Shown: positions 16,998-25,894, numbered from the stretch's first letter. The stretch: 64,000 bases of DNA from CAZLMG01 sp964560765 (GCA_964560765.1 CAZLMG010000005.1:62001-126000); one strand, 5' to 3'. A program made the numbers and translations. Notes: generated from the sequence alone by a model not told the origin.

Positions 16998-18091
16998 CTC
17001 AGAAAACGGTACTCATGCTCTAAAGCGTGCCGATAAACATCCCTCGTCGCAGCGAATCCGATCAGGGCGGAAACCAGCATCAACAGTGTCGACTTTGGTT
17101 GATGGAAATTCGTGAGTATGCCTGTCACTTTGTCGAGTCTAACTCTTTCGGTCTCGGTTCTGGGCCGTACAAATAAATCAGTCGATCGCCATGTATCGCA
17201 GTTCTCGTCCTCATTTTCTTCGATCCCATTCCCATCTTTAAAAAATGAGAGTAGACAGCGCAAAGAAGTCGTGCCAATGGCGACCACATCTTGGTCAGCT
17301 CTGCGCGCAACTCTGATTGCGTCAAGAGTGTTCCGAGGAAAGTAATATTGCTCGGTGTGCATATGATGTCCGTCTAGATTCTGTACCTTCACGGGCAGAA
17401 AAGTGCCCAAGCCAACGTGCAGCGTGACAGGCGCAAAAGAGTGTCCCTTGTCGCGAAGCTTTGCAACGAGGTCGGGCGTAAAGTGCAGGCCTGCTGTTGG
17501 TGCGGCTGCAGATCCGACTTCTTTGGCAAAGACGGTTTGATACCGTTCCAGGTCAGCGATGCGCTGGGCGGAGTCATCGTTTTTTCGCCGAATATACGGC
17601 GGGAGCGGCGGCATGCCGTACATGGTGAGCCAAGCATCAAAATCAAGGTTTAGGTTTTGAAATTGAACCCGAACCTCCATTTCTGAACTTCTCTCAAGAA
17701 CAACGGCGCACATGCCGCCCTCAAAGGCGATCTTGGTGCCGGTGGAAAGTTTGCGCATCGGCTTGGCTACAGCTGCCCAGACATTTGCCTGTCCAAGCGA
17801 TGCCGCCGATAACCGTTGAGTTAAAAGCAATTCGACTTTTCCGCCAGTTACCAACTTACCAAAAATCCTGGCCGGGCGGACCTTCGTCTCGTTGATGATG
17901 AAAAGGCAGGGCCTGCGCAGGATCTCGGGTAAGTTATAAATGTAACGATCGCAAATATTTCCTTCTCGCGTGCGCACAAGCAGCTTGGCAGTATCTCTGG
18001 GCTCAACGGGATGTTGGGCGATACGTGTTTCGGGGAGTTCGTAGTTGAAGTCGTCAAGAGTCAGCTCTTGAGTCGGATTGTAGGTTCCCAC
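16967..18091 (-). CDS. queA: S-adenosylmethionine:tRNA ribosyltransferase-isomerase
   Basis: QueA transfers and isomerises the ribosyl moiety of SAM onto preQ1-modified tRNA, giving epoxyqueuosine. Family motifs: DFNYELPETRIAQHPVEPRD at the N-terminus, FIINETKVRPARI, VGSAAAPTAGLHFT, HVGLGTFLPV, VAIGTTSLR and TGILTNFHQPKSTLLMLVSA. The frame continues upstream to a GTG at 18127 inside the M14 gene. I prefer the GTG at 18091 because its first base is the last base of the M14 stop codon (TAGTG), indicating coupled translation. At 374 residues it is slightly longer than E. coli QueA; an acidic insert (GNGIEENEDEN) accounts for part of this. Confidence 0.92.
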   Translation of the reverse strand: MGTYNPTQELTLDDFNYELPETRIAQHPVEPRDTAKLLVRTREGNICDRYIYNLPEILRRPCLFIINETKVRPARIFGKLVTGGKVELLLTQRLSAASLGQANVWAAVAKPMRKLSTGTKIAFEGGMCAVVLERSSEMEVRVQFQNLNLDFDAWLTMYGMPPLPPYIRRKNDDSAQRIADLERYQTVFAKEVGSAAAPTAGLHFTPDLVAKLRDKGHSFAPVTLHVGLGTFLPVKVQNLDGHHMHTEQYYFPRNTLDAIRVARRADQDVVAIGTTSLRCLLSFFKDGNGIEENEDENCDTWRSTDLFVRPRTETERVRLDKVTGILTNFHQPKSTLLMLVSALIGFAATRDVYRHALEHEYRFLSYGDGCLFWL

Positions 18092-19161
18092 TAGATGCTT
18101 TCTGCCTCTGGAAGCGTCAAGTACCACTTAACGAAGTCGCTTGCGGGGTGAGTAATCGCCTGTTCCGTGAGCTTGAATGGGTAGTCAATGAGCAGAAGTA
18201 ACCCAGGAAGGAACTGCTCCCAATAAGCGTCCACGCGGCGGGCGTCGGTGGTTTCAAGTTCAAGGGTAACTGTCGGAATGCTGCGCTCATTGCCAGCATA
18301 GTTCCCGAGCGAGCCAGGATAAAAGGAATAGTCGACAACTCGGTAATTTTTTGACTTTTCGCTGATGGCGTGTGGAAGTTGTTTGGCTTGACGCTCACTT
18401 TCGGAGAGTGTTCGAAACTTTTGGTCTCCGGGACCATCGTAATCTAAGAATCCCAATGGCGCATGAATCGACAATATCTTGTCCGGGCGATAGAAATCGA
18501 TCAGCTGCATTTGAAAGAAAGTCTCGATCTCCGTGTTGGGGAAATAGCCTGGGAAGTACCTAGGATCTCTTTTCTTCTTGCTCGACCAAAGTTCTCGAGA
18601 AAGATCGTACCAATCGGTCGTGAAAAAATTCCGGTTCGTATCGACGCCGTTTGAATTTGTACGCGAAGGTAGGTTGCGTAGGAAGCCATCAGGGTTGATA
18701 AGGGGAGCCACAATGATGCGCTTCTCCTTATCCAGGACACCGGGGTTTGCTGCCAAGTACTTCGCAAATCGAAAACCCATGGGCACCGGAGTCATTTCGT
18801 CCGGGTGCACCGCGCTCAACACCATAGATGTTTCTTTGCCTTCGCCGAATACCTGATAAATCAATGGGTGGCCATTTGCGGTGCGTACATCCGCGCGCCA
18901 GTTTACGCCGTCGCACGGTGCTTCTTTCCAGCCGAAGTTGTGAAACTGCTCTTGCAACCGCTGGCAGAAGTTTTCGAGGCTTTTTGCTAGTTCCGCTTCG
19001 CTAATCATAGACGAGCGAATATTTTGCGGAGTAATGAGGCGAATGGGCGTCAGTCCCAGGTCAGGCGTAAATGGCGAGCGTAAGGTTACGCCATAGGCCT
19101 GATCGGCGAGTAACGCAGCCGTTGCCAGAGTGAAGGAGGCCATCTTCAGTGCGCGAAACAT
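18091..19161 (-). CDS. Exported M14-family zinc carboxypeptidase
   Basis: The 356-residue precursor has a cleavable signal peptide (residues 1-24, ...ADQAYG). Zinc ligands appear as HPDE (residues 119-122) and a later His in LSIHAPLGF; the substrate-carboxylate Arg/Asn lie in NSNGVDTNRNF and the general-base Glu in TLELETT. This order is typical of M14 peptidases. The subfamily resembles MpaA-like murein-peptide amidases more than digestive carboxypeptidases, but I cannot fix the substrate. Being exported, it would act in the periplasm or outside. GGAG lies 6 bases before the ATG. Its stop codon overlaps the queA start. Confidence 0.83.
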   Translation of the reverse strand: MFRALKMASFTLATAALLADQAYGVTLRSPFTPDLGLTPIRLITPQNIRSSMISEAELAKSLENFCQRLQEQFHNFGWKEAPCDGVNWRADVRTANGHPLIYQVFGEGKETSMVLSAVHPDEMTPVPMGFRFAKYLAANPGVLDKEKRIIVAPLINPDGFLRNLPSRTNSNGVDTNRNFFTTDWYDLSRELWSSKKKRDPRYFPGYFPNTEIETFFQMQLIDFYRPDKILSIHAPLGFLDYDGPGDQKFRTLSESERQAKQLPHAISEKSKNYRVVDYSFYPGSLGNYAGNERSIPTVTLELETTDARRVDAYWEQFLPGLLLLIDYPFKLTEQAITHPASDFVKWYLTLPEAESI

Positions 19162-19197
19162 TCACGCTCCAACGGAAAATTCTCTGATCTGTTAGTC

Positions 19198-19203
19198 ATT
19201 ATA
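19198..19203 (-). promoter_or_regulatory. Perfect -10 hexamer upstream of the M14 peptidase gene
   Basis: On the minus strand TATAAT lies about 37 bases before the M14 start. Seventeen bases further upstream is only a weak -35 candidate (GTGAAT). It may let the M14-queA pair be transcribed independently of the LuxE-LuxC gene. Confidence 0.35.
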
Positions 19204-19222
19204 GCGTGATTCAACCTAACAT

Positions 19223-21208
19223 TCACACCGGGGCGTACAAAGGTCTATTTTCATGGAATCCGTCCCATGGCGCCACCTGACCTTGCCCCACGTTGCGTAC
19301 AACTATGCCATGCAAATTGGGATCTTGGGTCGTGGTTATGAGCTTGACGCTCGGAAAAACTTCTCGGAACTGGCGTTGATTGCCCAAAAGATCGTTCGCG
19401 ATGTCTTCTTGGATGACAAAAACGGCAAGATTGCCCTGCGCATCCAGCGACTTTGAGGCTTCCTTTAGCTCCAGCAAACTCCGCAGATGGCGCGCATCCA
19501 CCAGGATATTGGGCTTGCCCAATACTTCTTCGTAAGAGGTCAGTGACTCTTGCAGTCGTTGAATGGCCGTTTGCGTGTGGGGTGCGTTGCGACTGACGAG
19601 AATTACGCCCTGAGTTGACATGCAGCCTCGCCGATTCAAAGCGAGAACATCGCGAGCAATCGCGTTTGCATGCGTCAGCAGGTTTTCTTCATCGACGATA
19701 CATAAAGAGTGAAAAGTCCCGCCCCCTGCTATGGTTCCGGTGAAATTCCGCCGCAAGAAAGCCAGCGTTTCGTCGGCGCCAAAGCAGAAAACCCCGTCAT
19801 ACGCATTCGTTGTAAGGTTGGGGCGATCATCGTTGGGCAATAGGGCGATGTGAGAATCGGGAAGTGAATCAAACCACATGAGAATCGCGTGATAAGACGA
19901 GCTCAGGTGCTTACAGTCAGAGGGCAGCTTTAGCTGACAACGAAACCCCGCAATGTATGCCATCACCAACGGGTAAAGGCCGGCAATGCTATGGGAGCCC
20001 GGCAGCAAGAAAAGCCATGATGTGCGCAAGTGTCCCTGGCAAGCCGTTAATGCGGCCTTCTCCCAATCGGTTGCGGACCGGGGAACTGACGCATCTAGAG
20101 AATCAGTGGCCCACTTGGCTAGAACTGGTGACTGCAGTTCTGCGGATAACGCGGTCTGGTAGTCGCGATTGCCGAGCAACCGCGAGAATTCAAGGCTGAT
20201 AACTCGCGCGCGAAAAGCTAACCCCGCATCAGAGCATAAGTCTGCTCCCTGTAGAATTTTGTTGGCTGCGGAAGGAAAAGTCTCAACCGACTGAATCGAG
20301 GTTGAAAGGTCCTGCATGTTTAGTGAGCAGCCTCGCGCGGGGGTTTTCGGTGCGCGGCCGACGAGTTGAAATTGGGATTGTTGGCCCCATGTCACGAGGT
20401 CTTCAGTCACAATAGGCAGCGGATAGTCCACGCGATTTGGGTCGTCGACAACCAGGATTTTAGATTTATTGTCATGGGGAATCGAATAAGCGCGAACACA
20501 AGAGTCGAAGCGAAACCACCTCTGACATAGCGGTACTTCGGCGCGCTGTTGAGCAGAAACCCAATCGTACGCCTGCGCCGAAAGCTCGCACATGCCGTAC
20601 TCGCTAATGATGTTATTGGTGCAAATGCCGAAAGTTGATTTTATGTGTTCGTACAGTTTGGACCGCGTTGTTTCCCGACGTTGGCCTTTAAAACCACCGG
20701 TTTCAAATATGACGCTAGCGGGATGTAAAACCGTGTGGGAGCTGTTTTCGCAGACGTCCAGCAAGTGCAATGCCGTGCCGAAAATCCAAACGGGTCGATC
20801 CGTTGGCAATATGGATACAAAACCCTTAGGGTTCCCATATTCCAAGGTAAACTCTTCGCGAAACCAAGCCACCATTTGCGCTAAACTACTATCTTGCCAA
20901 GCTCCCAACGGCGCGGGTACTAGGCTAAAGCCCGGGATCTCTTCTGGTACAAAACCCGTCGCTTCCGCGAGAACTCGGCGGAACATAGCTAGGGATGCAG
21001 CTCGATAGTGCTCTAGACCCTGAGTGGAAAATAGAGAGCGACTGCGACTTTCCTGCGTTGTTCCACTGGAAAGGAATACTCTGGCGACTCCCTTGCCGAC
21101 AAAAGCCGATTCGGGCTCTGTTTTGAACGACGAAAGCAGCAATTCCCGGCGACGAATCCCATCCCGGAAAACTGCATAATTCTCTTTTAATTCAAGCGTG
21201 TTGACCAT
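19223..21208 (-). CDS. LuxE-LuxC-like fusion: acyl-protein synthetase plus acyl-CoA reductase domain
   Basis: The 661-residue protein joins two parts of the fatty-acid reductase system. Residues about 1-300 look like LuxE/acyl-protein synthetase: the adenylate loop FLSSGTT (45-51), FETGGFKGQRRE (168-179), EYGMCELSAQAYD (203-215) and the closing segment LVGRAPKTPARGCSLNMQD (282-300). Residues about 390-661 look like LuxC, an aldehyde-dehydrogenase-fold reductase: LLPGSHSIAGLYPLVMAYIA, then RRGCMSTQ with the candidate catalytic Cys529. In bioluminescent bacteria these are separate subunits that reduce fatty acids to aldehydes using ATP and NADPH. No luxAB or luxD is present here. The LuxC half is short at its N-terminus, so activity is uncertain. 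Start ATG at 21208; transcription diverges from scpA. Confidence 0.75.
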   Translation of the reverse strand: MVNTLELKENYAVFRDGIRRRELLLSSFKTEPESAFVGKGVARVFLSSGTTQESRSRSLFSTQGLEHYRAASLAMFRRVLAEATGFVPEEIPGFSLVPAPLGAWQDSSLAQMVAWFREEFTLEYGNPKGFVSILPTDRPVWIFGTALHLLDVCENSSHTVLHPASVIFETGGFKGQRRETTRSKLYEHIKSTFGICTNNIISEYGMCELSAQAYDWVSAQQRAEVPLCQRWFRFDSCVRAYSIPHDNKSKILVVDDPNRVDYPLPIVTEDLVTWGQQSQFQLVGRAPKTPARGCSLNMQDLSTSIQSVETFPSAANKILQGADLCSDAGLAFRARVISLEFSRLLGNRDYQTALSAELQSPVLAKWATDSLDASVPRSATDWEKAALTACQGHLRTSWLFLLPGSHSIAGLYPLVMAYIAGFRCQLKLPSDCKHLSSSYHAILMWFDSLPDSHIALLPNDDRPNLTTNAYDGVFCFGADETLAFLRRNFTGTIAGGGTFHSLCIVDEENLLTHANAIARDVLALNRRGCMSTQGVILVSRNAPHTQTAIQRLQESLTSYEEVLGKPNILVDARHLRSLLELKEASKSLDAQGNLAVFVIQEDIANDLLGNQRQFREVFPSVKLITTTQDPNLHGIVVRNVGQGQVAPWDGFHENRPLYAPV

Positions 21209-21348
21209 GTTTTCTCAAGTCAGCCTTAGGGCGCCCTTGCGCCGAATTGGCGAATAGGTATATCGTCTACGTACGATTTATGTCTAAGAAATTAATGCGG
21301 AAATGTTGAATTTTCGCCTGCAGTAAAACGTTTTCATTTCGGCAGGTT

Positions 21349-22182
21349 ATGACTAGCACCTATTTTTTAAAGCTACCTCACTTTGAAGGGCCGCTTGACC
21401 TGCTGCTGCACCTTATTCGCGAAAACGAATTCGATGTTTTTGATATCGACATTCTGGCACTGACGAATAAGTACCTCGACCATCTTCGGCTCCTTGAGTT
21501 TCGTGATCTTGCGGAAGCTGGCGAGTTCTTGGAGATGGCAGCGACACTCATCGAAATCAAGTCGCGCATGTTGCTGCCGATCGAAACGAAAGGCCCGCAT
21601 GGGGACGACTTCGATGACGATGATCCGCGCCACTCGCTACAGCAACGCCTTATCGATTATGAGCGCTTTCGCGCAGTTGCCGACTATTTGTCTAGCCGTC
21701 CTCAGCTGGGTGTCGATATTCAGACAAACCACGAATGGTCGCGATTAGAGCCAAAGTACGAACATATCGAGGCGCCACTCACGGGGGAGCCAGCGACATT
21801 GGTGGTGCTTTTCGAGCAGATGCTCCGCGAATTAAGTGAGCGTAAGCCTAAGGCCATTGTTGAAGCAAAAACCCACATGGTGACCGTTGAGGAAAAGATC
21901 AAGGAGCTGACGCAACTGCTTGAACGGGTTAATTTTGCGCTGTTTCAAGGGTTCTATAAGAAGTTTCAGTCTCGCTATGAGTTGGTTGTTTACATTCTTG
22001 CGGTTCTTGAGCTGGTGAAGTGGAGCAAGATCAAGGTCTACCAGCGGGAATTGTTGGGACCTCTTTGGCTTTATAAATTTGATTTTGATGAACTGTCGCT
22101 ACCGCTTAGTCGCGAGGAACGAGAGCGAATTGTAGCAAATGCCCGTCCCGATCTGGCGGCTGCGCCCATCGCGACACAATAG
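21349..22182 (+). CDS. scpA: Segregation and condensation protein A (kleisin)
   Basis: ScpA is the kleisin subunit that bridges SMC heads in the chromosome condensin. The N-terminus FEGPLDLLLHLIRENEFDVFDIDI and the following AGEFLEMAATLIEIKSRMLLP are diagnostic; the C-terminal winged helix includes LVVYILAVLELVKWSKI. At 277 residues it has normal length. It is followed 9 bases later by scpB. No smc gene is in the window. Confidence 0.94.
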   Translation: MTSTYFLKLPHFEGPLDLLLHLIRENEFDVFDIDILALTNKYLDHLRLLEFRDLAEAGEFLEMAATLIEIKSRMLLPIETKGPHGDDFDDDDPRHSLQQRLIDYERFRAVADYLSSRPQLGVDIQTNHEWSRLEPKYEHIEAPLTGEPATLVVLFEQMLRELSERKPKAIVEAKTHMVTVEEKIKELTQLLERVNFALFQGFYKKFQSRYELVVYILAVLELVKWSKIKVYQRELLGPLWLYKFDFDELSLPLSREERERIVANARPDLAAAPIATQ

Positions 22183-22191
22183 GAGTTACCC

Positions 22192-23304
22192 GTGACCGAT
22201 AGCGATAACATGCGCGATGATGACCTTGTTGACGAGTTGGTTGCCGAAGAACTTCACGACGAACAACTCGTAGCCGCAGAAGAGCTCGACGATGAGGTAC
22301 TAGGTGCTGAGGAAGATACAGAAGGTGATGAGGCATCATTCGATGATGAGGACTCGGAATTTGCCAATATCAGGCCCGTCGGCCGTCCGGATTCATTGCG
22401 CGAAAAACCAAACTGCAAATTGCCACTGCGAGCACAGATTGAAGCGGTGCTGTTTGCCTCACCGAAGTGCGTAAAGCCGATCGACGTATTGGAAGTCTTG
22501 GGTGACGATGGTTTGACTGTAAATGATATCGAAAGGGAGCTTGAGGCTCTCGTAGCCGAATTCGAGCAAAGAGGCGGCGGCTTCTCTCTCGAACACATCC
22601 GTGGGCATGGCTATCAATTCAGAACTGTTGCTGACGCGGGCCCGCTTATGGAGCGCCTTTTTGCCTCCAAGCCACGTCCCTTATCGCGTGCAGCACTGGA
22701 AACGCTGTCGATCATTGCTTACCGTCAGCCGGTAACCCGCGCCGACGTTGAGTTTGTACGTGGCGTTGATGCCGGAAGCATCATTAAGAACCTGCTTGAA
22801 AGGGGTCTTATTCGCTGTGTGGGGCGTAAAGAAGACGCCGGTCGACCCATGCTTTTCGGTACAACCGATGAATTTTTGGCCGTATTTCGCATGAGTTCGC
22901 TCAACGATTTGCCGCCGCTTTCCGCCTTTCAGCCATCTCACGACTCCATGAAAAAGGCTTTTGACCAAATTGAGGGTGGCGAGGACGAGATCGATCAAGA
23001 AGGTGATTTTGTCGGTGAGGAAACGGATAATCCTATTGTTTCCGGTGGATTGCATGAAATGGAAGTAGCCGAGCTTGCCCTTCTGCCAGAAGGCGACGCT
23101 TCTTCTTCCCTCCTGGACGAATCGATGTTAGAAGCGCCTGCCCCGACCGCCAACGAGCGATCAGGTGCCGTACGGGCAGCAGAGGACTTCGATGACGACA
23201 ACGATAGCGGACAAGATCAGAATCCAGAAGTGGATTTCTCAGTTGGGGATAGCGTCTCGGCGGGAAGCCGAGCGTTGGATCCAAGCGGGGAAGATCTCAG
23301 TTAA
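22192..23304 (+). CDS. scpB: Segregation and condensation protein B with acidic extensions
   Basis: ScpB binds ScpA in the SMC condensin. The core of two winged helices covers about residues 75-240, with IEAVLFASPKCVKPIDVLEV, SRAALETLSIIAYRQPVTRADVEFVRGVD and GRKEDAGRPMLFGTT. Unusual are a highly acidic N-terminal extension (about residues 1-60) and an acidic C-terminal tail of over 100 residues, giving 370 residues against about 200 in typical ScpB. The last 113 bases overlap the start of rluB in another frame. The GTG start at 22192 follows AGGAG by 6 bases. Confidence 0.92.
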   Translation: MTDSDNMRDDDLVDELVAEELHDEQLVAAEELDDEVLGAEEDTEGDEASFDDEDSEFANIRPVGRPDSLREKPNCKLPLRAQIEAVLFASPKCVKPIDVLEVLGDDGLTVNDIERELEALVAEFEQRGGGFSLEHIRGHGYQFRTVADAGPLMERLFASKPRPLSRAALETLSIIAYRQPVTRADVEFVRGVDAGSIIKNLLERGLIRCVGRKEDAGRPMLFGTTDEFLAVFRMSSLNDLPPLSAFQPSHDSMKKAFDQIEGGEDEIDQEGDFVGEETDNPIVSGGLHEMEVAELALLPEGDASSSLLDESMLEAPAPTANERSGAVRAAEDFDDDNDSGQDQNPEVDFSVGDSVSAGSRALDPSGEDLS

Positions 23305-23962
23305 CGGCGAGCCGGTGACTGATATGGGTCACCGCGTCGATCCTGTACACGACAAGCTAACCATTGATGGCCGTCCATTCGTAAAATCGGAGCCACCCCG
23401 AGTATACTGGCTGTTGAACAAGCCGGACATGGTACTCACTTCAAGGTCGTCTCAGTCCAGCGATCGGGCAACGATTTATGATTTACCCAGAATCAATAAA
23501 TTGGGATTCCTCGTTTCACCTGTGGGTAGATTAGATTACCGCACAGAAGGTCTGCTCTTACTTTCGAATGACGGGGACTTCGTTCACCGCATGTCGCATC
23601 CGAAATTCAAGCTTCCTCGGCATTATCTGGCACTCGTGAACGGCAAATTGACCGACGAACAGATGGCTGCTATTCAGGCTGGCTTCAACTTGGAAGATGG
23701 TCCAGTGAACCGCGTCAAGATTCAGTATGCCCATGGCAAGAATTTAGGGCGTTCCCGCGGCAGCTGGTACTTCATAACCGTGCATGAGGGGCGGAACCGC
23801 CTTGTTCGCAGAATTTTTGAACATTTCGAAGTTCCGGTTGTGCGTTTGGTACGGTATGGTTTCGGAGATCTGCGCATGCCCGAGGACTTGAAGCCCGGCG
23901 AGTATATTCAACTGACTCCCGCCCAAATCGACAAACTTCGGCACGACGCACTCATCTCGTAG
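23192..23962 (+). CDS. rluB: RluB-family 23S rRNA pseudouridine synthase
   Basis: The 256-residue enzyme has an N-terminal S4 RNA-binding domain (IRIQKWISQLGIASRREAERWIQ...GEPVT) and a catalytic domain with the RluB/RsuA signature VGRLDYRTEGLLLLSNDG, where the Asp is the catalytic residue. GRNRLVRRIFEHF and RYGFGDL complete the family pattern. It probably makes the pseudouridine equivalent to E. coli U2605. The ATG at 23192 has AGAGGA 5 bases upstream and lies 113 bases inside scpB; an in-frame ATG at 23165 is less well placed. scpA-scpB-rluB is a widespread gene order. Confidence 0.9.
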   Translation: MTTTIADKIRIQKWISQLGIASRREAERWIQAGKISVNGEPVTDMGHRVDPVHDKLTIDGRPFVKSEPPRVYWLLNKPDMVLTSRSSQSSDRATIYDLPRINKLGFLVSPVGRLDYRTEGLLLLSNDGDFVHRMSHPKFKLPRHYLALVNGKLTDEQMAAIQAGFNLEDGPVNRVKIQYAHGKNLGRSRGSWYFITVHEGRNRLVRRIFEHFEVPVVRLVRYGFGDLRMPEDLKPGEYIQLTPAQIDKLRHDALIS

Positions 23963-23984
23963 ACTTCGAAAGAAGGAGATTTGC

Positions 23985-24956
23985 ATGAAGCTCGGAACCA
24001 TTAAGAATGGTGAACGTGATGGCCGTCTAGTGGTCGTGAGTTGCGACTTGGAGCGGTATGTCGAAGCCACAGGGATCGCGCCAAACATGCAGGCGGCGTT
24101 GGATCACTGGAATGAAGCGGCGCCCAAGCTTAAGCTTTTGTATGCTGAACTGAATTCTGGAAAAATTAACGGCAACAAAACGGACTTTTCTAAGTTTCTC
24201 TCTCCTCTCCCTAGAGCCTATGAGTGGATTGACGGGTCTGCTTACGTCAATCATGTGGTGCTGGTTCGTAAGGCACGTGGTGCAGAGCCCCCGGAAACAC
24301 TCCTAACTGACCCGTTGATTTACCAGGGCGGGTCCGGCGTATTTCTCGCGCCCACAGAGGATATTCCACTAGTGGATGAGAAATGGGGATTGGATTTTGA
24401 GGCAGAGGTGTGCGTGGTCTTGGGGGATACTCCTCTGGGAACCAAGGCTACAGACGCTGAGAAATTTATTCGCTTACTGACCATCGCCAACGACGTAACT
24501 CTACGAAACCTAATTCCAAACGAGCTGCAGAAAGGATTTGGGTTTTTCCAGTCTAAACCCGCGACTGCATTTGCGCCGGTAGCCTGCACGCCGGATGAGC
24601 TTGGTTCCGCCTGGCACGAAGGGCGTGTGCATCTCCCACTATTGACCAAGTACAACGGCAAGAAGTTTGGCGACCCAGAAGCCGGGGAAGAGATGCACTT
24701 TTCTTTCCTGCAATTGATAGAGCATATCGCCAAGACACGGGCATATACTGCCGGCACCATTTTGGGGAGTGGAACTGTATCGAATGAAGACCGTGCTCGC
24801 GGTTCGTCGTGCTTGGCAGAAGTGCGCATGATCGAAACCATCGACAACGGAAAACCTTCAACGCCATTTATGAAGAAAGGCGACTCCGTCGAAATCGAAA
24901 TGTTTGGACCCGATGGGCGAAGCCTATTCGGAAGAATCGCCCAGAATGTCACCTAA
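23985..24956 (+). CDS. Fumarylacetoacetate hydrolase (FAH) family enzyme
   Basis: The 323-residue protein belongs to the FAH family of metal-dependent C-C hydrolases/decarboxylases acting on beta-keto acids in aromatic or sugar catabolism. LDFEAEVCVVLG supplies metal-binding Glu residues; NDVTLRNLIPNELQKGFGFFQSK and a late GTILGSGTVSNED are typical. The N-terminal domain of about 100 residues resembles that of the longer FAH-like enzymes. AAGGAG lies 7 bases before the ATG, 22 bases after rluB. No other aromatic-degradation genes are nearby, so the substrate is unknown. Confidence 0.8.
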   Translation: MKLGTIKNGERDGRLVVVSCDLERYVEATGIAPNMQAALDHWNEAAPKLKLLYAELNSGKINGNKTDFSKFLSPLPRAYEWIDGSAYVNHVVLVRKARGAEPPETLLTDPLIYQGGSGVFLAPTEDIPLVDEKWGLDFEAEVCVVLGDTPLGTKATDAEKFIRLLTIANDVTLRNLIPNELQKGFGFFQSKPATAFAPVACTPDELGSAWHEGRVHLPLLTKYNGKKFGDPEAGEEMHFSFLQLIEHIAKTRAYTAGTILGSGTVSNEDRARGSSCLAEVRMIETIDNGKPSTPFMKKGDSVEIEMFGPDGRSLFGRIAQNVT

Positions 24957-25010
24957 GTTTCTGAATATATAGATTTTTATTTAATAATTATCAAAAATTC
25001 CAAGATCCTT

Positions 25011-25092
25011 CCGATAAGCTCGTGCGGCTTTGACCGTAAGGGGGCTATATGTTTTGGGTGCAGCGCAGACAGTTTACCCCACAGCTTATCGG
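25011..25092. repeat. 10-bp inverted repeat spanning the small-ORF leader
   Basis: CCGATAAGCT at 25011-25020 is exactly complementary to AGCTTATCGG at 25083-25092. In a plus-strand transcript the leader of the 28-codon ORF could pair with its coding part. A chance match is possible at this length. Confidence 0.35.
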
Positions 25093-25135
25093 CTTGCTGA
25101 TCTTGGGAGTGGCGGTTTTAGTTATGTGGTTATGA
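25049..25135 (+). CDS. Candidate 28-residue single-span membrane peptide
   Basis: An ATG at 25049 follows a very good ribosome site (AAGGGGG, 4-base gap). The encoded peptide has a basic start (MFWVQRRQFTPQ) and one hydrophobic helix (LIGLLILGVAVLVMWL) before TGA at 25133. Basic residues before the helix suggest an inward N-terminus. It fills most of the gap between the FAH gene and the convergent dehydrogenase gene and overlaps the latter's stop by 6 bases. No homologue is recognised. It could be a regulatory or toxin-like peptide, or chance. Confidence 0.4.
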   Translation: MFWVQRRQFTPQLIGLLILGVAVLVMWL

Positions 25136-25894
25136 TCGCCGAAAGACTTTACTGACGGATGCCTGGTCTATTGGGGTCAAGACAACCTCGTCAACATTAA
25201 CGTGGCTGGGCAGAGTCAAAATCCAGCGCACGCATTCCGCGATGTCCTTTGCGGTCAGCGGCTTCATCCCTCGGTAAACCTGCTTGGCCCGCTCTTCGTC
25301 GCCAAATCTAACATGGCTAAACTCTGTCTCCACCATCCCCGGGTCAATGGTGCTTACGCGGATACCTTTGCCATTTAACTCGAGTTTCAAAGTGCGAGTC
25401 AGAGCCAGCACCGCATGTTTTGTAGCACAATAAACGCCCCCACCTTCATAGACATATTTTCCGGCAATGGAGCCAATATTGACCACATGCCCCTTTTTGC
25501 GAGCAATCATGTCCGGCAAAAACTGGCGGGTGATTCGCAATAAACCACTGAGATTAGTATCAATCATTTGCTGCCAATCAGACTCTAATACCTCTGCCAA
25601 GGTGGCAGTTCCACGAGCCATGCCGGCATTATTGATGAGCGCAATATCAGCATCAGGAAACTGAGACAAAGTTTGTCTGGTAAACAGCTCGACTGAATTC
25701 CTTGCTTTCACATCCAGTGACAATGCTAGAACTTGCGGCGAGCCCAGTTGGCGACACCGCTCAGCGACGGTGGCTAACTTGTCCTCACGTCTAGCACCAA
25801 GTGCCAAGCAGTAGCCGGCGGCCGCAAGCGCTTCTGCAGTTGCGGCACCGATTCCTGATGAGGCGCCACTGATAACGGCGACTCTTGCTGGCAT
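25130..25894 (-). CDS. Short-chain dehydrogenase/reductase (YdfG-like)
   Basis: A 254-residue classical SDR with the NAD(P) motif GASSGIGAA, NNAG, catalytic Ser in NIGSIAG and YCATKHA with catalytic Tyr/Lys. GARREDK after the second strand favours NADP. The C-terminal VNVDEVVLTPIDQ resembles YdfG, the NADP-dependent 3-hydroxy-acid (serine) dehydrogenase. It starts directly after the stop of the R3H gene (TAAATG) and is the last gene of the molybdopterin operon, though it has no known role in that pathway. Confidence 0.85.
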   Translation of the reverse strand: MPARVAVISGASSGIGAATAEALAAAGYCLALGARREDKLATVAERCRQLGSPQVLALSLDVKARNSVELFTRQTLSQFPDADIALINNAGMARGTATLAEVLESDWQQMIDTNLSGLLRITRQFLPDMIARKKGHVVNIGSIAGKYVYEGGGVYCATKHAVLALTRTLKLELNGKGIRVSTIDPGMVETEFSHVRFGDEERAKQVYRGMKPLTAKDIAECVRWILTLPSHVNVDEVVLTPIDQASVSKVFRRS

